Source of the DNA: Chloroflexota bacterium
GTDB taxonomy: Bacteria > Chloroflexota > Anaerolineae > Anaerolineales > UBA11579
Length of the DNA: 64,000 nt
NCBI GenBank assembly: GCA_016191875.1
Contig: JACPVG010000029.1
Span: forward strand, 186,001-250,000
Reading direction: 5' to 3'
Shown piece by piece: positions 27,849 to 36,779 of this stretch; the first letter of the stretch is position 1, and each line of letters starts with the position of its first letter. The notes under the pieces were generated by a model. The model was given only the letters and a program-made list of their open reading frames with translations. It was not told where the DNA came from and searched no databases. Both the position numbers and the translations under genes were made by a program.

Positions 27849-27869
27849 CGGGGGAAAGGTGATAACGAA

Positions 27870-29165
27870 TTGGCAAGTGCGCAAATGCGGTCAAGAATAA
27901 GTCTTGGTGTTCTCTTTAGCATGCTCATCCTGGCGGCCTGCGCCGCAGTCCCTTCCGTCAACGCGCCCGGTTCTGCCGCGACCAGCCCAATCCCGGAAGA
28001 CAATTCCCCTTCGATAGAACTGAAACCGGGCGATGGCGTTCAGGAGACTGAAGGCACGCCGCCCGCTCCGCTTCCGACGCCCACGCTTGAACCGACATCG
28101 ACAAACATTGCACCTTCCGCCCAGGATTTCGTTGCCCTGGGCAATCAGGCCTACTACTCCGGACAACTTGACGTGGCGCTGGCGTATTACTCCCAGGCTC
28201 TGGCGATGGAGCCTGGCGATATCCGCGTGTATCTGGGGCTTGGGCAGATCTATATCGAGCAAGGAGATTACGACCAGGCCTGGGAAGCGTTGAACAGAGC
28301 GCTGGAAATCAACCCGCTTTCCGCAGAGGCCTATGACCTGCGCGGCCAGTTGAGCTATGAACTGGGAAACCGCCAGCAGGCGCTCGAAGACTTCAGCAGG
28401 GCCATCGAAGTGAATCCTCTGTATGGCCTGGCGTACCAGAACCGGGCTTTAGTGCAGCAGGAGCTTGGATTTCCTGAAGCGGCCATCATCGATTTGCAGG
28501 TGTACCTGGCCCTGGCGCCGGATGCGGCCGACCTGGAGATCGTAGAAGAACTGATGGCCCGCCTGCTTGACCAGACGCTGCCCTTCACAGCCGACCGCGA
28601 GGGGCGATTGTTTGCGGACGATTTCTCTGACTACACCAGCGGCTGGTTGAATAACCCCGACCCCTTTGGCCTGGCCTCCTACAATTCGGGCGGGTACCGC
28701 ATCAATATCCCTGTGGCGGAACGGGCCGTTTGGGGCACCAACGATTTCTGGGCGCGGGACATCCGCATTGAGGTGGATGCCCGCAAGATCGGCGGATCGG
28801 ACAACAACCTGATCGGCGTGATGTGCCGCTACCAGGACATTGATAATTTCTATGTGTTTGTCATCAGCTCCGATGGCTATTATGGCGTGGGCAAGCGGGT
28901 GAATGGCGGTCCGCTGGAACCTACTTCGGCCGGGCAGTTGCAGTTCAGCCGCGAAGTGCGACAAGGCGATGCGCTCAATCATATCAGTGTAGAATGCATG
29001 GGCGACCAACTGCGGCTGTATGTGAACCACGATCTGCTGCTGACGGCAACGGATGCATCTATTCCTGCGGGGGCAGTGGGTCTCCTGGCGGCAACCTACG
29101 CTGTGCAGGGCACCGACATCATGTTCGACAATTTTGAAATCTACGAAACTCCCAAAGAACCCTGA
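27870..29165 (+). CDS. lipoprotein with TPR repeats and concanavalin-like C-terminal domain
   Basis: 431 residues. A lipoprotein signal peptide ends in LAAC (Cys24), followed by a Pro/Thr-rich stretch. Three to four TPR repeats cover about 85-205 (ALAYYSQALAMEPGD, AWEALNRALEINPLS, ALEDFSRAIEVNPLY). A beta-sandwich of the 3-keto-disaccharide hydrolase/LamG-like type covers about 240-428. It should be anchored to the outer face of the membrane. The TTG start is chosen because AGGTGA lies seven bases upstream; an ATG follows at 27885. The TIR/propeller gene is next. Confidence 0.8.
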   Translation: MASAQMRSRISLGVLFSMLILAACAAVPSVNAPGSAATSPIPEDNSPSIELKPGDGVQETEGTPPAPLPTPTLEPTSTNIAPSAQDFVALGNQAYYSGQLDVALAYYSQALAMEPGDIRVYLGLGQIYIEQGDYDQAWEALNRALEINPLSAEAYDLRGQLSYELGNRQQALEDFSRAIEVNPLYGLAYQNRALVQQELGFPEAAIIDLQVYLALAPDAADLEIVEELMARLLDQTLPFTADREGRLFADDFSDYTSGWLNNPDPFGLASYNSGGYRINIPVAERAVWGTNDFWARDIRIEVDARKIGGSDNNLIGVMCRYQDIDNFYVFVISSDGYYGVGKRVNGGPLEPTSAGQLQFSREVRQGDALNHISVECMGDQLRLYVNHDLLLTATDASIPAGAVGLLAATYAVQGTDIMFDNFEIYETPKEP

Positions 29166-29287
29166 CCTTTGCTCTTGAGCTGGCAGGACGCTCTGGGGTG
29201 TCATAGCGCCGGGACCTGCTGTTCGACCGTTCCGGAAACGGCGGTCCGGGCTGACGTGGGGTATAGTACTCGTAGGAGGAAGATCCT

Positions 29288-31933
29288 TTGGCGCGCCAGA
29301 CCTTCATCAGCTACTCCAAGAAAGACTCCAAGTTCACTCTGAAGTTGACGGCCGATCTGGAGGCTGCCGGACACCGCATCTGGATCGATCGCGACAAGAT
29401 CGGTGGCGGCCAACAATGGCGACGCACCATCGAACAGGCCCTCAGCGAGTCGGCTGAAATGGTGGTGGTCATCTCACCCAACAGCGTCAAGTCGCGCTGG
29501 GTACAGCATGAGAGCTCGGCTGCCTACGCCAATGGAAAACCCATTATCCCGATTCTGATGGCGCCGGTATCGAGCAAAGAACACTTCGTCTGGATGGATG
29601 AAATCCAGTTCATCGATTTCTCCGCTCAGGCGTATGAAGCGGCATTGGCGCAATTGCTGAGCGCGTTGCAGCCGCCCAATCCGATTCAGGATCTGCTCGA
29701 CCAGCAGATCATCGCCTATCGGCAAACCGGCGACCTGCTTGGCGAGGCGTTGCTGGCTTTGCTCGAAGAGAATCGGGACAAAATCGTCGTGACCCCTGAA
29801 GCCCAGCAACTCATCGACGAAAGCAAGAAGGCAGTCCGCTTCAGGCGGCAGCTTCTCCGCGGGGGTATCGGGTTGGTGGCGCTTTTGATATTCCTGGCGT
29901 TGGTTGCGGTAGGGGCATCCTACCAGGCCAGCCGAAACGTGCAGAATTCGCTGGCAACGAACCGGGCGGCGCAGACGCGCATCGCTGATGTGGAAACCCA
30001 GGGCGCGGCTGTCGGCGCGCGGGCGACGAACGCCGCGCTGGAAGCCACTGCGCAGGCGGGCATTTCGCAGGCCGAGATCGCTGCGGCCCGGACCAGGGCC
30101 GCCGAGGTGGCAGCCCAGGCCGAACAGGCGCGCACTGAAGTGGCAGAAGCCGAAAGGAAAGTGCTCGAGGCCGAGGAGGCGCTGAAGGGCGTGTTCACTG
30201 AGTCTGGCCTGGTGGTAGTCTCCAGAGGCCCGCGGGCATTGGTGAAGGCCGGCGCGCTGATTTGGGTCGTCAATCGGGATTCCGATTCGATTCAGAGCAT
30301 CAACCCCTTCAATGGCCGAGTCAGCCAGCCCTTGCTTGTTGGCCGCCAGCCGGCGGCGATCACGTATGATGGCCGCTCCCTGTGGGTGGCCAACCAGGGC
30401 GATGACACGCTCTCCCGGGTAGACCTGGTGACCCGCCAGACGACAACCTACCCCGCGGGAGATGGCCCGCGGGCGGTGCTGTTCGCCGCCGGCAGTCTGT
30501 GGCTGGCAAATGAGTTCGAGAATAGCGTGAAGCGCATTTCCATCCTCAGCGGCGAGGTGGAGGCAGTCATTCCGGTTGAGGCAGGACCGGTGGCCCTGGC
30601 GTACGATGGCGTGAACCTATGGGTGGCGAGCTTTACCGGCAATGTTGTCAGCCGCATCAGTCCTGCCAGCTTGCGCGTGACCCGAACGATTGCGGTGGAT
30701 ACCGGTCCGGGCGATCTGCTGTGGGATGGGGATTCGCTCTGGGTGGCCAATCGAGTGGCCGACACTGTCCAGCAGATCGATACGCGCAATGGGAGAGTAT
30801 CACGAACCACCCCGGTGGCTGATGCGCCGGCGGGGCTGGCCTTTGATGGCACAAACATCTGGGTGGCGGCGCGTGGCGCAGACCTCGTCCAGCTGCTTGA
30901 CCGAAGTACCAGCAGTGTGCTTGCTTCCTACCCGGTTGGAGATTTCCCCAGCGCGCTGCTGTGGGACGGATCGGGGCTGTGGGCGGCTAACATGGATGAC
31001 GACACGGTTCAGAGAATCGACCGAACGGCGGGCGCAGTTTCCCAGGAAATCCGCACCGGCTACGAGCCTGGGCCGCTGCTCATGGCCGGCGGCAGTCTTT
31101 GGGTGGGCTGCCTGGCGGATGGGTCGGTTCAACAGATCGATGTCAAGACGAAGGATGTGATCGCCGGCATCCAGATCGGGGGTCAGCCGTCGAGCCTGGC
31201 ATTCGATGGCCGCCGGCTCTGGGTTGGGGATTTCGCCAATGACCGAATCGTTGCCATTGCGGACCTCACAGGCAAAGAGCCGGTCTTTTATGGGGCAGAC
31301 GCGACCCAAAACGCGCAAATAGTCCTGTCGGTCGGCAATGGACCTGTAGACCTGGTCGCGGCGGGGAATACCCTGTGGGTGGTCAACCAACTGAGCGATT
31401 CGGTGATGGCAGTGGACCTCGGCAGCCAGACCATTGCCAGGACCTTTCCGGTCGGCGATCAGCCCAGCGCGTTGGTACTTGCGGATGGGGTGGTGTGGGT
31501 GAGTCACCGGGCTGATGGCACACTGCGAAAATACACGCCGGAAGGCGGAGAACTGCTGTCGGTGCCTCTGGAAGGAGCCATATTGGCCGACCTGACCTGG
31601 GATGGGACGGCGCTCTGGGCAGCCCTGGAGAATATGGACCAGGTCATCCGGGTGGACCCGGTAGCGGGCGAAATCCTCGATCGCATCCCAGTTGGCGAAG
31701 CTCCCGCTCAACTGGCGATTCTGGGCGGCTGGCTGCTGGTGACCAACCGCGACGCGGACACTGTGCAGTTGATTGATCTAACAGCAGGCGCGCTCCCCCA
31801 AACCGTTCAGGTTGGCGACGCTCCGTTTGGTCTGGTGGGGCAGGATGAGAGCATCTGGGTATCGCTGCAAAGCGATAATGCTGTACAGGAGATCAGTCTT
31901 CGCATTCTGAGTCTTGTCTTCGGTTGGCCTTGA
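29288..31933 (+). CDS. TIR domain - transmembrane - extracellular beta-propeller protein
   Basis: 881 residues. Residues 4-125 are a TIR domain (TFISYSKKDSKF, IWIDRDKIGGG). E75 in WVQHE matches the putative NAD-cleaving glutamate. A positively charged stretch precedes one transmembrane helix (193-210), so the TIR part should be cytosolic. An Ala-rich coiled coil (about 215-300) leads to about fourteen YVTN-like blades with recurring LWVAN and PAAITYDG-type motifs. It looks like a surface receptor with a TIR output. The TTG start has GGAGGA eight bases upstream. Confidence 0.85.
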   Translation: MARQTFISYSKKDSKFTLKLTADLEAAGHRIWIDRDKIGGGQQWRRTIEQALSESAEMVVVISPNSVKSRWVQHESSAAYANGKPIIPILMAPVSSKEHFVWMDEIQFIDFSAQAYEAALAQLLSALQPPNPIQDLLDQQIIAYRQTGDLLGEALLALLEENRDKIVVTPEAQQLIDESKKAVRFRRQLLRGGIGLVALLIFLALVAVGASYQASRNVQNSLATNRAAQTRIADVETQGAAVGARATNAALEATAQAGISQAEIAAARTRAAEVAAQAEQARTEVAEAERKVLEAEEALKGVFTESGLVVVSRGPRALVKAGALIWVVNRDSDSIQSINPFNGRVSQPLLVGRQPAAITYDGRSLWVANQGDDTLSRVDLVTRQTTTYPAGDGPRAVLFAAGSLWLANEFENSVKRISILSGEVEAVIPVEAGPVALAYDGVNLWVASFTGNVVSRISPASLRVTRTIAVDTGPGDLLWDGDSLWVANRVADTVQQIDTRNGRVSRTTPVADAPAGLAFDGTNIWVAARGADLVQLLDRSTSSVLASYPVGDFPSALLWDGSGLWAANMDDDTVQRIDRTAGAVSQEIRTGYEPGPLLMAGGSLWVGCLADGSVQQIDVKTKDVIAGIQIGGQPSSLAFDGRRLWVGDFANDRIVAIADLTGKEPVFYGADATQNAQIVLSVGNGPVDLVAAGNTLWVVNQLSDSVMAVDLGSQTIARTFPVGDQPSALVLADGVVWVSHRADGTLRKYTPEGGELLSVPLEGAILADLTWDGTALWAALENMDQVIRVDPVAGEILDRIPVGEAPAQLAILGGWLLVTNRDADTVQLIDLTAGALPQTVQVGDAPFGLVGQDESIWVSLQSDNAVQEISLRILSLVFGWP

Positions 31934-32002
31934 TCAGACTTTCACCGGGCGTGCCTTACCGATAGAATTTCCTGCTGGCGCAGTATGATAGAATCTTCTA
32001 CG

Positions 32003-32455
32003 ATGAGCCCGGAGTCTCAAAATGTGGCCAAGGCCCGGAAACCGCTTCCGCCGCCCAATCCCGTAACCCGTAAAAGGCATCGCGCTCAGGTGCGTACGCA
32101 GATCGCGATACCTCTGGTTCTGGCGGGGTTGATCCTGGCGGGTGTGATCTACGCGGTTGCCAGTCTGCACCTTGGTTCTGCAGTTGTTTGGGCACAGATA
32201 TCCATGATTCTCCTTGGTTTGCCGGCGCTGGCTCTTGGTGGGCTGGCTTTGCTTTTTGTCATCCTCGCCACCATTGTGATAACACAAGCCCTCCACCTCC
32301 TGCCGCCATACACCAGCAGCGCACAGCAGGCGGTATTGAAATTGGAGCAGCAGATTCGCGCGGGCGCCGATGTTTCGGTGAAGCCGATCATCACGATAAA
32401 GAGTTACCTGGCCCTGGTCGAGTCGCTGTTTGGCCGCGTGAACCGCGGAGGTTGA
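32003..32455 (+). CDS. membrane protein of unknown function
   Basis: 150 residues if started at 32003; an in-frame ATG at 31985 would add six. A basic N-terminus (about 30 residues) precedes two transmembrane helices (about 34-56 and 66-95, GLPALALGGLALLFVILATIVI) and a helical tail. TAGAAT lies eight bases before the chosen ATG, consistent with a leaderless start. It is followed five bases later by another small membrane protein gene. No known family is recognised. Confidence 0.6.
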   Translation: MSPESQNVAKARKPLPPPNPVTRKRHRAQVRTQIAIPLVLAGLILAGVIYAVASLHLGSAVVWAQISMILLGLPALALGGLALLFVILATIVITQALHLLPPYTSSAQQAVLKLEQQIRAGADVSVKPIITIKSYLALVESLFGRVNRGG

Positions 32456-32459
32456 GCCA

Positions 32460-32654
32460 ATGCCAAATAACAACTGGAAGCGAAACGCGCTGCTACTGGG
32501 CGGGCTGATTGGCGCCGTCATCGGCGTGGCGGCGGCCCAGATGCTTGTGCGGCAGGCAGAGGCAAGCGGCGACGAAAAGGCGCTTACGACCGGCAAGGGG
32601 CTCCAGATCGGTATGCTAATTCTCGGCCTGCTAAGGCAGTTGTTGAGCCTCTAG
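32460..32654 (+). CDS. small membrane protein
   Basis: 64 residues with a glycine-rich transmembrane helix at about 11-28 (ALLLGGLIGAVIGVAAAQML) and a second weakly hydrophobic segment at the C-terminus (about 48-62). Layout and size resemble YtxH-like or glycine-zipper membrane peptides. It starts five bases after the preceding membrane gene and is probably in the same operon. The function is unknown. Confidence 0.6.
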   Translation: MPNNNWKRNALLLGGLIGAVIGVAAAQMLVRQAEASGDEKALTTGKGLQIGMLILGLLRQLLSL

Positions 32655-32701
32655 GCTCCCCACGGCTCTTCGAAGCCGCGACCCCGGTTTTCTACATCCC
32701 T

Positions 32702-32707
32702 TATAAT
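32702..32707 (+). promoter_or_regulatory. -10 box of a leaderless promoter (PfkB kinase)
   Basis: TATAAT seven bases before the ATG at 32715, with no ribosome site between. Confidence 0.6.
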
Positions 32708-32714
32708 CCTGCTG

Positions 32715-33737
32715 ATGTACCAGGCCGCGCCGAATTACCTGCTGTTGGGTGAGCTGCGCCGCGAATTCATTCTCACGGCGGATGGGCGGGCCCATCTGGA
32801 CCGACTGGGCGGCAATGCCCTCTATGCGGCAGGCGGCCTTGGCATCTGGGCGGCCACGGATGAAGGCATAGGGCTGGTGGCGCGCGTGGGAGAAGACTAT
32901 CCGAGGGATTGGCTGGAAGTCATCCGTTCGCGGGGCCTTGATATTTCCGGGGTGCGGGTGCTCGCTGACCCTCTCGACCTGCGGCTGTTCGTCGCCTATG
33001 GCGAAGCAAACGCCCGGCATCTCGATAACCCCGTGGGGCATTTTGCCCGCCTGGACATCTCTTTCCCGCGCGCTCTGCTCGGCTACGACCCGACTGCTCT
33101 GGCGGATCAGCGGGCAGAAGGCGCCCCGTCAACAAGCCTTCGCAGCGGCGACTTGCCTGACAGCTATCGTCATGCCGCGGCTGCCCATCTCTGTCCGATG
33201 GACCTGATGACCCACTCGCTGATGCCTGCGGAACTGCGCCGAGCTGGCGTCAGCCTGGTTACGCTCGACCCCGGTTCAGGGTATATGCGACCTGAACACC
33301 TGAGCAAGATCCAGGCGTTGCTGCCCGGATTGACCGCATTCCTTCCCGGCGAGGAAGACCTCCAGGAGCTGTTTCGGGGCAAAACGCGCGATGTGTGGGA
33401 AATGGTGGAAGGCATGGCGGCATACGGATGTGAATTCATCATCGTGAAAACGGGTGAGCGCGGCCAGTTGCTCTTTGATTGCGCCGCCAAGGCGCGGTTT
33501 GAGATTCCCGCGTATCCTAACCGAGTGCTCGATCCAACTGGAGCCGGCGACGCCTTTGCTGGCGGCTTTCTGGCCGGTCTCAAGCAGACTCATGACTCCG
33601 TCCAGGCGGCGCTCTATGGGAGCGTGGCCGCATCCTTCGCCGTTGAGGGAATTGGCCCTTTCTTTCCCATGGATGTCTTACCGGGCTTGCAGCAGGCCCG
33701 CCTGGAGGCGCTGGCTGGAATGGCGCGACGCATATGA
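32715..33737 (+). CDS. PfkB/ribokinase-family sugar kinase
   Basis: 340 residues. The N-terminal sugar-site GGNALYAAGGLG replaces the usual GGxxxN motif, and the C-terminal DPTGAGDAFAGGFLAG holds the anion hole and the catalytic Asp. It should phosphorylate a sugar or nucleoside; the substrate is not clear. Residues 137-146 (GAPSTSLRSG) look like a short insertion between core strands. It overlaps the following M20 peptidase gene by four bases, so the pair is translationally coupled. Confidence 0.85.
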   Translation: MYQAAPNYLLLGELRREFILTADGRAHLDRLGGNALYAAGGLGIWAATDEGIGLVARVGEDYPRDWLEVIRSRGLDISGVRVLADPLDLRLFVAYGEANARHLDNPVGHFARLDISFPRALLGYDPTALADQRAEGAPSTSLRSGDLPDSYRHAAAAHLCPMDLMTHSLMPAELRRAGVSLVTLDPGSGYMRPEHLSKIQALLPGLTAFLPGEEDLQELFRGKTRDVWEMVEGMAAYGCEFIIVKTGERGQLLFDCAAKARFEIPAYPNRVLDPTGAGDAFAGGFLAGLKQTHDSVQAALYGSVAASFAVEGIGPFFPMDVLPGLQQARLEALAGMARRI

Positions 33738-34885
33738 TCGGGCCGGATTCACTTGCCAGCCGGGTATTGAATCTGGCCCAGAGAATCCAGCAAATTCCTG
33801 CGCCGACGTTTTATGAACACGAAAGGGCGCTGTTCGTCGAGGGCCTCTTCCGCTCTGAACAGCTGGCCGATGTTTCTCGAGATGAGCTGGACAATGTCTA
33901 CGCCCGATTGCCGGGAGAATCGGACAGGGATTGTCTGGTTGTCAGCGCCCATCTGGATACCGTTTTCCCGGCTACGGAAGACCTGACCCTCACCATTGAA
34001 CCGGGGCGTATCAGCGGCGCGGGGCTGGGCGACAACAGCCTTGGTGTGGCGGGCCTGCTCGGCCTCCTCTGGGGACTGCGAGAGTCGTCACAAATCCTCA
34101 GGGGGGATCTGTGGCTGGTGGCGAACGTTGGGGAGGAGGGCCTGGGCAATCTGCGCGGCATGCGGGCCGTTGTGGATCGATTCGCCGACCGGCCGGTGGG
34201 TTATGTCGTGCTGGAAGGCATGGCTTTGGGAAAGATTTATCACCAATCCCTGGGTGTGGAGCGGTTTCGCATTACCTGCACGACTCCCGGCGGACATTCG
34301 TGGGTAGATCATGGCGCACCCTCGGCGATTCACGTATTGGCGGAGTTTTGTCATACCCTCCTGCAAATGGAACTGCCCAAGGAGCCGCGCTCCACACTAA
34401 ACATAGGGCGAATGAGGGGCGGCACCTCGGTAAACACTATTGCAGCGGATGCGGAGCTGGAGATTGACCTTCGATCGGTGGAGGCGGTTGCGCTGGCGAC
34501 TCTGGTTGCCAATGTTCAGACTCTGGCGGCCAGGATGACGCGGCCCGAGGTCAGCATCGCCGTTGAGCCCATCGGCCAACGCCCGGCAGGGGGCATTCCC
34601 GGCGATCATCCGCTGGTCGACCTTGCCGCTGATGTTCTGCGAGAGGTTGGTGAAGAGCCGGAGATAGCCATCGGCTCAACGGATGCGAATATACCGCACA
34701 GCCGGGGTCTGCCGTCCATTTGTATTGGCCTGACGCGGGGAGGCGGCGCACACACCCACAATGAATTCGTCTATCCCGAATTGCTGGAGCGCGGGCTGCG
34801 CCAGTTGTGCGTTGTAGCCACGCGTGCGTTCGCGTTGTCCGGCCGGAGCGCTGTAGATGAATCTCCTCCCGGGCCCAGGCCGTAA
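33734..34885 (+). CDS. M20 family metallopeptidase
   Basis: 383 residues. Metal-site motifs are SAHLDTVFP (His and Asp), GAGLGDNSLGVAG (bridging Asp), NVGEEGLGN (Glu pair) and, near the C-terminus, THNEF (His). The lid domain begins after CTTPGGHSWVDHG. It is related to the carboxypeptidase G2/DapE group, and the substrate is unknown. It overlaps the PfkB gene by four bases (ATGA), an odd pairing that hints at a salvage pathway in which one product feeds the other. Confidence 0.88.
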   Translation: MIGPDSLASRVLNLAQRIQQIPAPTFYEHERALFVEGLFRSEQLADVSRDELDNVYARLPGESDRDCLVVSAHLDTVFPATEDLTLTIEPGRISGAGLGDNSLGVAGLLGLLWGLRESSQILRGDLWLVANVGEEGLGNLRGMRAVVDRFADRPVGYVVLEGMALGKIYHQSLGVERFRITCTTPGGHSWVDHGAPSAIHVLAEFCHTLLQMELPKEPRSTLNIGRMRGGTSVNTIAADAELEIDLRSVEAVALATLVANVQTLAARMTRPEVSIAVEPIGQRPAGGIPGDHPLVDLAADVLREVGEEPEIAIGSTDANIPHSRGLPSICIGLTRGGGAHTHNEFVYPELLERGLRQLCVVATRAFALSGRSAVDESPPGPRP

Positions 34886-35019
34886 GAATCCAGCGGCTAA
34901 CCCCATCGAAAGCCCGGCGGCCGCATGAACAGCTTAGGCGATTTGTTCTACGCCCACCCACGGCAGGAGCCGCGACAATGAAAATTCAGCAAACGGGTTT
35001 TGACCCGGGAGGTATGACA

Positions 35020-35448
35020 ATGGGCGCTACAGTTACATGGAAGCGAGAGGGCCTTGCATTCGCAGGAACAGCCGACACCGGTCTCACTGTGGACCTGGCA
35101 TCGGCGCTGGATATCGAACCGAGCCTGGCCGGGTTCCGTCCAATGGAAATGATGGCCGTGGGCCTGGCAGGGTGCACCGCCATGGATGTGATTTCGATCC
35201 TGACCAAGAAGCGTCAGGATATACGTGATTTCCAGGTGAACATCATCACCCGGTCGGCTGAAGAGCATCCGCATGTGTGGACGGCGGTGAAGCTGGAATA
35301 TGTGGTGGCGGGGCATCAGATCGATCCGGCCGCGGTTGAGCGGGCGATAGAACTGTCGCGCGAGAAGTATTGCCCCGCTCAGGCAATGATCCGGCAGGCG
35401 GTGAATATCGAACACAGCTATCGAATCGTTGAAACTGGCGGCAGCTGA
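35020..35448 (+). CDS. OsmC/Ohr family peroxiredoxin-like protein
   Basis: 142 residues. The two conserved cysteines are in VGLAGCTAMDV and SREKYCPAQAM, the pair that reduces organic hydroperoxides in OsmC/Ohr proteins. The start at 35020 is set by GGGAGG seven bases upstream. An upstream in-frame ATG at 34978 would add 14 residues outside the fold. The gene is followed closely by the coaE promoter. Confidence 0.85.
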   Translation: MGATVTWKREGLAFAGTADTGLTVDLASALDIEPSLAGFRPMEMMAVGLAGCTAMDVISILTKKRQDIRDFQVNIITRSAEEHPHVWTAVKLEYVVAGHQIDPAAVERAIELSREKYCPAQAMIRQAVNIEHSYRIVETGGS

Positions 35449-35462
35449 CCGCTTGGGCGGCT

Positions 35463-35491
35463 TTGACATTCGCCGTGAGTGCGAATACAAT
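35463..35491 (+). promoter_or_regulatory. sigma70 promoter of coaE
   Basis: TTGACA at 35463-35468 and TACAAT at 35486-35491 with a 17-base spacer. This places the transcript start near 35498 and rules out any coaE start further upstream. Confidence 0.8.
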
Positions 35492-35521
35492 GAAACCCAT
35501 CCTCGGCTGGATGGGAAGACT

Positions 35522-36706
35522 TTGACCAAGAAACAATTGATCGGCCTGACGGGCAATATCGCCACCGGCAAGAGTGTCGTGCGCCGTATGCTGGAACACC
35601 TGGGGGCCTATGGCATCGACGCCGACGCACTCGGCCATCGCGTCATCTCGATGGGCGCGCCCGGATACCAGCCTGTGGTCGATGAATTTGGGAAATACAT
35701 ATTGGATGAACGCGGCGAGATCGACCGGACCAAGTTGGGTAATCTGGTGTTTTCCGACCCGGCTGCGCTCGCAAAGCTGGAGGCCATCGTCCATCCGTTT
35801 GTGCGTCAGGCGATGGATCACCTGATAAAGAATTCTTCCCAGAACGTTGTGGTTGTGGAGGCCATCAAGTTACTGGAGTCGCCATTGCGCGAACGAATGG
35901 ATTCGATCTGGGTGGTTACGTCGTCGGAGGAGGCGCAGATTGGCCGCCTGGCGCGTAAACGCGGCATGAGCGCAGCCGACGCGCGCCAGCGCATGGCCCA
36001 CCAGACTGCCCAAGGCGAGAAGGCCGCCGCGGCGGATGTGGTCATCCATAATGATGGCTCCGTTGAGGAAACATGGCAGCAGGTCTACGCTATTTGGAAA
36101 GGCCTCTTCCCCGATGAAGAAACCCAGCCGCTGATGAAGGCGGTCAGGCCGGTAGCGTCCGGCCAGACCGCGGCAGCCGCGGCGTCAGGCGCGGCCGGGT
36201 TGGATCTCACCGGCAAGCAGTTGGGCGTGATGCGCGCCGGCCCCAGACAAGCGGAAGAGATTGCCGCTTTCATCACCCGCCTGAGTGGCGGGAAGAAGAG
36301 CCTTTCGCGAACTGACGTTATGGCCCAATTTGGGGAGAAAGCTTATATGCTCTTGCGGGCGGATCAACAGATTGTGGCGCTGGTGGGTTGGCAGGTGGAA
36401 AACCTGGTGACCCGAACAGACGACCTGTGGGTCGAACCTGCGATTTCTATGGAGACCACCCTTGAACACCTGTTTGGCGAAGTGGAAAGCGCCTCCAAGG
36501 AGCTTCAGGCGGAGGCCATTCTGGTCTTTGTTCTCGATGGGCAGGCGCTCGAGAAACGCATGTGGGAGGGGTTGGGCTACGAGCAGCGCGTTCCTGAATC
36601 GTTGGGCGTCAATGCCTGGCAAGAGGCTGCCCGGGCCTCTATGCCAAAGGGGGCCGTAATGTACTTCAAGCAACTGCGCATCGACCGGGTGCTGCGCCCG
36701 ATCTGA
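35522..36706 (+). CDS. coaE: dephospho-CoA kinase fused to a C-terminal acetyltransferase-like domain
   Basis: About 394 residues, twice the usual CoaE length. Residues 1-195 are CoaE, the last step of CoA synthesis, with GNIATGKSVV (P-loop), DADALGHRVI and a C-terminal IHNDGS. After an Ala-rich linker, residues about 230-390 contain LRADQQIVALVGWQVENLVTRTDDLWV and a GLGYEQR segment, like a GNAT-type fold. The TTG start at 35522 is chosen because the promoter excludes earlier starts and GGGAAG lies just upstream. Confidence 0.85.
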   Translation: MTKKQLIGLTGNIATGKSVVRRMLEHLGAYGIDADALGHRVISMGAPGYQPVVDEFGKYILDERGEIDRTKLGNLVFSDPAALAKLEAIVHPFVRQAMDHLIKNSSQNVVVVEAIKLLESPLRERMDSIWVVTSSEEAQIGRLARKRGMSAADARQRMAHQTAQGEKAAAADVVIHNDGSVEETWQQVYAIWKGLFPDEETQPLMKAVRPVASGQTAAAAASGAAGLDLTGKQLGVMRAGPRQAEEIAAFITRLSGGKKSLSRTDVMAQFGEKAYMLLRADQQIVALVGWQVENLVTRTDDLWVEPAISMETTLEHLFGEVESASKELQAEAILVFVLDGQALEKRMWEGLGYEQRVPESLGVNAWQEAARASMPKGAVMYFKQLRIDRVLRPI

Positions 36707-36779
36707 TATGTGGGTTGCGTATACCACGGGGGCAGAGTACCATTAAGATAAACGGCACCGGTAGGATCGAGTATCCATA

